From Butyrivibrio sp. NC3005 (GTDB taxonomy: Bacteria; Bacillota; Clostridia; Lachnospirales; Lachnospiraceae): a stretch of DNA of 64,000 nucleotides. The notes under the pieces are model-generated. The model worked only from the letters and a program-made list of their open reading frames with translations. It did no database searches and had not been told where the DNA came from. The DNA is taken from contig NZ_AUKC01000016.1 of assembly GCF_000424545.1 (NCBI RefSeq), positions 1 through 64,000 of the forward strand, given 5' to 3'. Made by a program: the position numbers and the translations under genes. Numbering within the stretch: position 1 is the first letter of the stretch; every line of letters starts with the position of its first letter. Below are positions 60,021-64,000 of this stretch, in pieces.

Positions 60021-60049
60021 TTGAAGAGGATAATAGAAATAAGTATAAT
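60021..60049 (+). promoter_or_regulatory. Promoter inside the array
   Basis: TTGAAG (60021-60026), 17 bases, TATAAT (60044-60049). The spacer resembles that of the promoter at 45478. Confidence 0.6.
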
Positions 60050-60100
60050 TGTAGTGTTTGCTGCATGAATATGGAAGGTTAGAATGGGATTTATTGATAT

Positions 60101-60519
60101 ATGGATATTAGAATAACTAAACAAGTCACGGATTCAGATATCAAAGAAATATATGAAAGATTAAAAAAGTTTAATCTAAGTAATAGAGAAGAGTCTGAGA
60201 ACGTTCCTATAGGTGTTTCTTTGAAGATAAAGATGGTAAAAAAACAGCTGTATTGACAGGGGAAACTTTTGGGAATTGGCTTTGCATACAATACTTATAT
60301 GTGGATGACGAATACAGGGGGCAGGGAATAGGCCGTAATTTATTACTTGCTGCTGAGAAAGAGGCGGCTGAACGAGGGTGTAAATATGTATTTGTAGACA
60401 CTTTTTCTTTCCAAGCACCTGAATTTTATAAAAAAATGGGATATGAAACAGTGTTTGTCTTGGATCAATATCCATATACCGGGAAAAGGTATTATTTTTC
60501 AAAGGTATTATCCCAGTGA
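60101..60519 (+). pseudogene. Frameshifted GNAT acetyltransferase
   Basis: ATG 60101 opens MDIRITKQVTDSDIKEIYER and reads on to about NVPIGV. The frame then changes near 60218 and the second part continues as EDKDGKKTAVLTGETFGNWL, YVDDEYRGQGIGRNLLLAAE and EFYKKMGYETVFVLDQYPY. One small deletion would explain it. An unbroken N-acetyltransferase gene is the likely ancestor. Confidence 0.75.
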
Positions 60520-60538
60520 GATTATAAGGAGATGACAA

Positions 60539-61183
60539 ATGGCAACTTATGTATTAACCAGTATGTATGAAAAAGAATTTCCTTCAGAAACAATCAAGAT
60601 GCTTAAATCCGAAATTAAAGGGAGGCACAGCATTGTTTGCATAGCATCCGACTTTTATTCATACAAAATGACAGACCATTTTTGGAGCATATTCTATGAT
60701 ATGTTCTGTAATGCCGGATTAGAATTTGAAAGCTCAATGGTCATAGATTCAAGAATTACCCCGGAGATGGCAAGAGAATATACTAAAAATGCTGATGTGG
60801 TATGGATTTCTGGTGGCGATACTCCTACAGAATATAAATATATAAAAGAATATGGATTAGATGACATTTTGAAAGAATATGATGGGGTAGTAATCGGTAT
60901 GAGTGCTGGAACGCTAAATCTTGCACAAACAGTCATTTGTGCTATTTGTAATGGCCATTACGAGCAAGTTATTTATGATGGACTTGGCTTAGTGGATATA
61001 ACTGTTATATCACACTATGACATGAAGGAGGTACAGCAGGAAATACTTGATCTGTCAATGAAATACGAAATCTATTTAATGACAGATGGTAGCCATATTC
61101 TGTGCAATGAGAATGGAAAGCGTTACTATGGCGATATAATATGCTTAAACAAGGGTGAGATCAAGACTATAAGTAATTTATAA
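60539..61183 (+). CDS. Peptidase E-like (S51 family) protein
   Basis: 214 residues. The nucleophile elbow is GMSAGTLNLA (Ser at about 122) and the preceding VVWISGGDTPTEY loop is typical of S51 peptidases. Members cut Asp-X dipeptides, but many relatives are uncharacterised. SD AAGGAG before ATG 60539. Confidence 0.85.
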   Translation: MATYVLTSMYEKEFPSETIKMLKSEIKGRHSIVCIASDFYSYKMTDHFWSIFYDMFCNAGLEFESSMVIDSRITPEMAREYTKNADVVWISGGDTPTEYKYIKEYGLDDILKEYDGVVIGMSAGTLNLAQTVICAICNGHYEQVIYDGLGLVDITVISHYDMKEVQQEILDLSMKYEIYLMTDGSHILCNENGKRYYGDIICLNKGEIKTISNL

Positions 61184-61201
61184 GTCTATATGAGGATGAA
61201 A

Positions 61202-61738
61202 ATGAAAAAATGCAGACTGACATATGATGAGTGGAAGAGTATGAAAAAGAAGAGAAGATATGGCGTTGATGCGCATACTTCTGATTTCAACGGATACATT
61301 GGTTTATTGTCAATAGATGAGGTTTCAGAACCTCAAAAATGGAAATATCAAAATGACACTATTACTGTGCTTGATAATGGTTATAAGTGGCTTTCAATTA
61401 TGCCCGATGATGATTATTATTGTATAACTGTCATGATGAATCAGAATTACAGGATAGTTGTAAGCTACATTGATATGATTGATACGCATGGGAGTGATGA
61501 AGATGGCGTTCCTTTCTTTTATGATTGCTACCTGGATTTGATTGTTTATCCTGATGGAAATATTATTGTTGATGACAGGGATGAACTTGACGAAGCTTTA
61601 AAGACTAATGATATTTCTGAAGAACAATATCAAAGAGCTCTGTCAACCGCAGAGAAACTACAGAATGGATTGTTATCTGATTATAAGAAATATGAAGTGT
61701 TTATAGCGAAAATGCTAAATATAACCGGTTCCAAATAG
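61202..61738 (+). CDS. DUF402 domain protein
   Basis: About 178 residues. The DUF402 part is ITVMMNQNYRIVVSYIDMID, then FFYDCYLDLIVYPDGNIIVD and ELDEALKTNDISEEQYQRAL. Some DUF402 proteins are nucleoside di/triphosphate phosphatases, others act on RNA. The start could be 61190, 61196 or 61202. Confidence 0.75.
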   Translation: MKKCRLTYDEWKSMKKKRRYGVDAHTSDFNGYIGLLSIDEVSEPQKWKYQNDTITVLDNGYKWLSIMPDDDYYCITVMMNQNYRIVVSYIDMIDTHGSDEDGVPFFYDCYLDLIVYPDGNIIVDDRDELDEALKTNDISEEQYQRALSTAEKLQNGLLSDYKKYEVFIAKMLNITGSK

Positions 61739-61739
61739 G

Positions 61740-61767
61740 TTGCAAAGAATTCAAATCGTGTTATACT
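61740..61767 (+). promoter_or_regulatory. Promoter of the Abi_2-linked small RNA
   Basis: TTGCAA (61740-61745), 16 bases, TATACT (61762-61767). Confidence 0.6.
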
Positions 61768-61773
61768 ATGATT

Positions 61774-61835
61774 AACAGAGTTGCCAGGTGCGAATAACAC
61801 TTGGGACCAAGCCGAGCGTTGAGCTTGGCTTTTTT
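61774..61835 (+). ncRNA. Two-hairpin small RNA upstream of Abi_2 (AbiF-type RNA antitoxin candidate)
   Basis: About 60 bases. Hairpin 1: CCAGGTG (61784-61790) with CACTTGG (61798-61804), loop CGAATAA, one G-U. Hairpin 2: CCAAGC (61807-61812) with GCTTGG (61823-61828) and six T, a terminator. It lies 17 bases before the Abi_2 start. AbiF proteins are reported to be toxins held by such an upstream RNA and to be relatives of Cas13 ancestors (established for the family, not tested here). Confidence 0.65.
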
Positions 61836-61851
61836 ACTTTATGGAGATTGT

Positions 61852-62757
61852 ATGGATTTAAAGAAACCTTATACATTAGATGAACAGATAAAAAAGCTAA
61901 AAGATCATGGAGTAGTAATATCTGATGATGCATTTGCAAGAAATGTACTTCGGAAAGTCAGCTATTATAGACTTTCGGGATATATGTTGCAATATAGGTT
62001 GTCAACTGATAGTCATGAGATGATTAATGGTATTCGTTTTGAAGATATTTACACGGTTTATTGTTTTGACGAAGAAATCAGATCATTGCTTAGACAGTAC
62101 ATTGAAAAAGCAGAATTCTTCTATAAAGATTTGATAGGAAATAAATTTGCAGAACTAAAATGTCAGACACCACCATATGATCAGCACTATGATGTGAAGA
62201 ACTATTACGATAAAGTTGGAATTACAAAGACATTGCAGAATTTCACCAAAGAAAAGTCATATTATAAGGATAGTGCAATTGTTAAGCATCATTTCAATAA
62301 ATATGCTGATAAGATGCCGGTATGGGTTATGTTGGAACTGATGACTTGTTCAAGTGTTTCTCTGTTCTATCATGCATTGTATTTATCGGATAAGAATGTG
62401 ATAGCATCTGAGGTTGGCATAAGCACAGCAACACTTGAGAATCACCTACATGCCTTGTCTGTGCTCAGAAATAAATGTTCTCATGGTGTGCGTTTGTATA
62501 ATTCTACGATGAATCCTCCGGTAAAGTTCAATAAAAGTTTTTTGAGGAATAACCCGGCAATAAGGAATGATTCGCTGTTTGCGTATATACTTATGCTTAT
62601 TAAGAGGTTACCTTCTGATGATGAAAGAAAGCAATTTAGAGATAAGCTTAATCGTATAGTAAAGAAATATGAGAAGGATATAGATATTAACCTTATAGGA
62701 TTTCCCAAAAGCTATAGGGAACTTATGTATATAAAGAATTTGAAGAATATTACTTAA
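61852..62757 (+). CDS. Abi_2 family abortive-infection protein (AbiD/AbiF type)
   Basis: 301 residues from ATG 61852 (GGAG 5 bases upstream). It has the family's N-terminal KVSYYRLSGYMLQYRL, the middle DKMPVWVMLELMTCSSVSLF, and the HEPN RNase motif RNKCSH at about 206-211 (Arg-x4-His). HEPN RNases cut RNA to stop phage growth. Its stop is immediately followed by folded repeat d, and the upstream RNA has its own promoter and terminator, so this module is a compact toxin-RNA unit. Confidence 0.9.
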   Translation: MDLKKPYTLDEQIKKLKDHGVVISDDAFARNVLRKVSYYRLSGYMLQYRLSTDSHEMINGIRFEDIYTVYCFDEEIRSLLRQYIEKAEFFYKDLIGNKFAELKCQTPPYDQHYDVKNYYDKVGITKTLQNFTKEKSYYKDSAIVKHHFNKYADKMPVWVMLELMTCSSVSLFYHALYLSDKNVIASEVGISTATLENHLHALSVLRNKCSHGVRLYNSTMNPPVKFNKSFLRNNPAIRNDSLFAYILMLIKRLPSDDERKQFRDKLNRIVKKYEKDIDINLIGFPKSYRELMYIKNLKNIT

Positions 62758-62884
62758 AGTTGCCACCAGCCGCATACAGTAGCCCTGAGCTTTCTACCGT
62801 ACGCAGCAGGTAAACAGCAACTCGTCCTAGAAATGCCACAAACACAGCACTTAGGACATTGAAAAAGTTCTCAAAGAGATAATC
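62758..62884 (+). repeat. Folded array repeat, copy d
   Basis: AGTTGC (62758-62763) pairs with GCAACT (62817-62822). Variable stem GTCCTA (62824-62829) with TAGGAC (62852-62857) around TGC/GCA. Exact core at 62867-62884. It starts on the base after the Abi_2 stop codon. Confidence 0.9.
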
Positions 62885-62935
62885 ACTGCTTCGGCAGATT
62901 TCAAAAGACTCGGTACAATGTACCGGGTCTTTTTT
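62885..62935 (+). terminator. rpsI-like tail and terminator after copy d
   Basis: CTGC/GCAG mini-hairpin, then GACTCGGTAC/GTACCGGGTC (62907-62929) and six T, nearly the rpsI terminator. Confidence 0.9.
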
Positions 62936-62941
62936 GCGCCG

Positions 62942-62978
62942 AAAGTGGACCTGGGGGACGGGGTTAGTGGTTCACTTT
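62942..62978. repeat. Small palindromic element
   Basis: AAAGTGGACC pairs with GGTTCACTTT (one G-U) around a G-rich loop GGGGGACGGGG. Looks like a REP or IS-end type sequence. Confidence 0.45.
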
Positions 62979-63086
62979 TGTGCTAAAAGATTAAGGGTAA
63001 GGCTTGCTTATTTTAATATGACTTTATTAAAATGTAAGAAAGCACCATGGAATAATATTGGATTAACCGATGAGAGAAGATAGATT

Positions 63087-64000
63087 ATGGACAAATTATG
63101 GTCAGAAAACAATAAAGAAATACAGAAATTGTTGACGAAGGAAGCAACCTTTAAAGATGCTATAAAGAAGCTTTTGGCTTTCCGCGAGGAAATGTTTGAG
63201 CAGATTACTCAGATTGTGAGTGGATACCCGGATGAGGCCTTTGCCAAAATGCCTTTTGCGGGTGCAGATGGATATCACAGTAAAACCCTTGCCTATTCTA
63301 TCTGGCATATTTTCAGGATTGAAGATATAGTTGCCCATGAGATGATAGCAGGGGATAGTCAAATCCTTTTTACACATGACTTTCATAATCGCATTGGCGC
63401 ACCTATTATTACTACGGGTAATGAACTTCAGTGGAACGAGATTGCAGAGTTTTCAGAAAAACTGAATATTAAAGAACTATATCTGTATGTAAAAGCTGTA
63501 AAGGAGTCTACGGATCAGATTCTTGGAGATCTGACATACAAGGATTTAAAGCAAAAATTCGGCGGCGATGTAAAGGAAAAACTTATCCGGAGTAAATGTG
63601 TCAGTGAGAATGAGAATGCCTTTTGGCTGATTGATTACTGGTGCGGAAAGGATATAAAAGGACTGATTCAGATGCCATTTAGCCGTCACTGGATCATGCA
63701 TATCGAAGCCATGCGCCGCATCAAGAATAAACTTTGCAAGATAGCACGAAAGGGTGTTGATCCTGTTGCTTATTGTGGCTTTTCCTGTAATCACTGTTTC
63801 CTTTCAGAGTGGTGCGGATCCTGCAGAACGAAGTACAATGTCTGCTCTTTTGCTACCTGTGAGGAGGACAGAATATGTCCGAATGTGAAATGCTGTAAGG
63901 AAAAAGATTTGGACGGATGTTATGAGTGTGATGAGCTCGAAAATTGCAATAAAGGATTCTATATTTCATCAAATGACGGAGCAAATGCAGCAAAGGCTCA
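63087..64000 (+). CDS. DinB-like plus DUF3795 protein (cut by window end)
   Basis: Open from ATG 63087 to the window end (at least 304 residues). The N-terminal part (MFEQITQIVSGYPDEAFAKM, HSKTLAYSIWHIFRIEDIVA) has the helical DinB/DfsB pattern with metal-type histidines. The C-terminal part, from YCGFSCNHCFLSEWCGSCRT on, is a Cys-rich DUF3795 domain. The combination is a two-domain protein of unknown role. It is the first cargo gene after copy d. Confidence 0.75.
   Translation, partial: MDKLWSENNKEIQKLLTKEATFKDAIKKLLAFREEMFEQITQIVSGYPDEAFAKMPFAGADGYHSKTLAYSIWHIFRIEDIVAHEMIAGDSQILFTHDFHNRIGAPIITTGNELQWNEIAEFSEKLNIKELYLYVKAVKESTDQILGDLTYKDLKQKFGGDVKEKLIRSKCVSENENAFWLIDYWCGKDIKGLIQMPFSRHWIMHIEAMRRIKNKLCKIARKGVDPVAYCGFSCNHCFLSEWCGSCRTKYNVCSFATCEEDRICPNVKCCKEKDLDGCYECDELENCNKGFYISSNDGANAAKA

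Noticed and set aside
61801-61851. Upstream TTG start for the Abi_2 protein
   Set aside because: It lies inside the small RNA and its terminator; ATG 61852 has an SD and matches the family start.
50167-62884. Repeats as a CRISPR array
   Set aside because: The four copies are about 125 bp and kilobases apart with genes between them; there are no spacers or cas genes.
50167-62884. Repeats as classical integron attC sites
   Set aside because: Folding is alike, but the R' and R'' box consensus is absent and no integron integrase is seen; kept only as an analogy.

Overview
The window looks like a chromosomal segment of an AT-rich Firmicute of the class Clostridia, most likely a Lachnospiraceae member near Butyrivibrio/Pseudobutyrivibrio. 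This rests on the rpmG-secE-nusG-rplKA, rplJL-rpoBC, rpsLG-fusA-tuf, S10-spc-alpha, ecf-truA and rplM-rpsI order, strong SD sites, a zinc-type S14, and an L17 with a long insertion. The genus is inference; no 16S gene is present.

Layout. 0.3-1.5 kb: a lone AAA ATPase. 1.6-4.2 kb: rpmG, secE, nusG, rplK, rplA. 4.4-5.8 kb: a CapA-type membrane-anchored protein. 5.9-15.1 kb: L10 leader, rplJ, rplL, rpoB, rpoC. 15.2-20.0 kb: rpsL, rpsG, fusA, tuf. 20.2-22.2 kb: a RelQ-like (p)ppGpp synthetase and a convergent rRNA-type methyltransferase. 22.9-39.9 kb: the complete S10-spc-alpha block (rpsJ to rplQ) with secY, adk, map, infA, rpmJ and rpoA. 40.2-40.7 kb: two copies of a 138-bp repeat with inverted ends. 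40.7-44.2 kb: ecfA1, ecfA2, ecfT, truA. 44.3-45.4 kb: rplM, rpsI. Many ribosomal operons carry long, clearly foldable leaders. The rpsJ leader (22.9-23.2 kb) is the most striking.

From the last codons of rpsI (45.4 kb) to the window end the sequence is accessory DNA organised as an array. The 18-bp 3' end of rpsI (coding FSKR-stop) recurs at about 50.28, 55.95, 59.19 and 62.87 kb. Each recurrence is preceded by the same roughly 105-bp foldable block, whose variable stem changes with compensating pairs between copies. After rpsI and after each recurrence comes a terminator hairpin, in two cases a close relative of the rpsI terminator itself. The units between the repeats carry cargo nearly all in the rpsI direction: AAC(3)-like and GNAT acetyltransferases, HIT and SAP proteins, a MazEF pair, an AraC/DUF1349/MFS sugar module, an XRE-ImmA pair, a toxin-like operon, peptidase E, DUF402, an AbiF/Abi_2 protein with a small upstream RNA, and a DinB-DUF3795 protein cut by the window end. 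Remnants of the same MobV relaxase lie near the start of two units.

My reading is that rpsI's 3' end is the anchor of a modular gene-accretion site. It could be stacked integrative mobilizable elements or an integron-like cassette array. No recombinase gene is visible in the window, so the mechanism is open. This array, its folded repeat, and the Abi_2 plus RNA module are the best candidates for something new or unusual.
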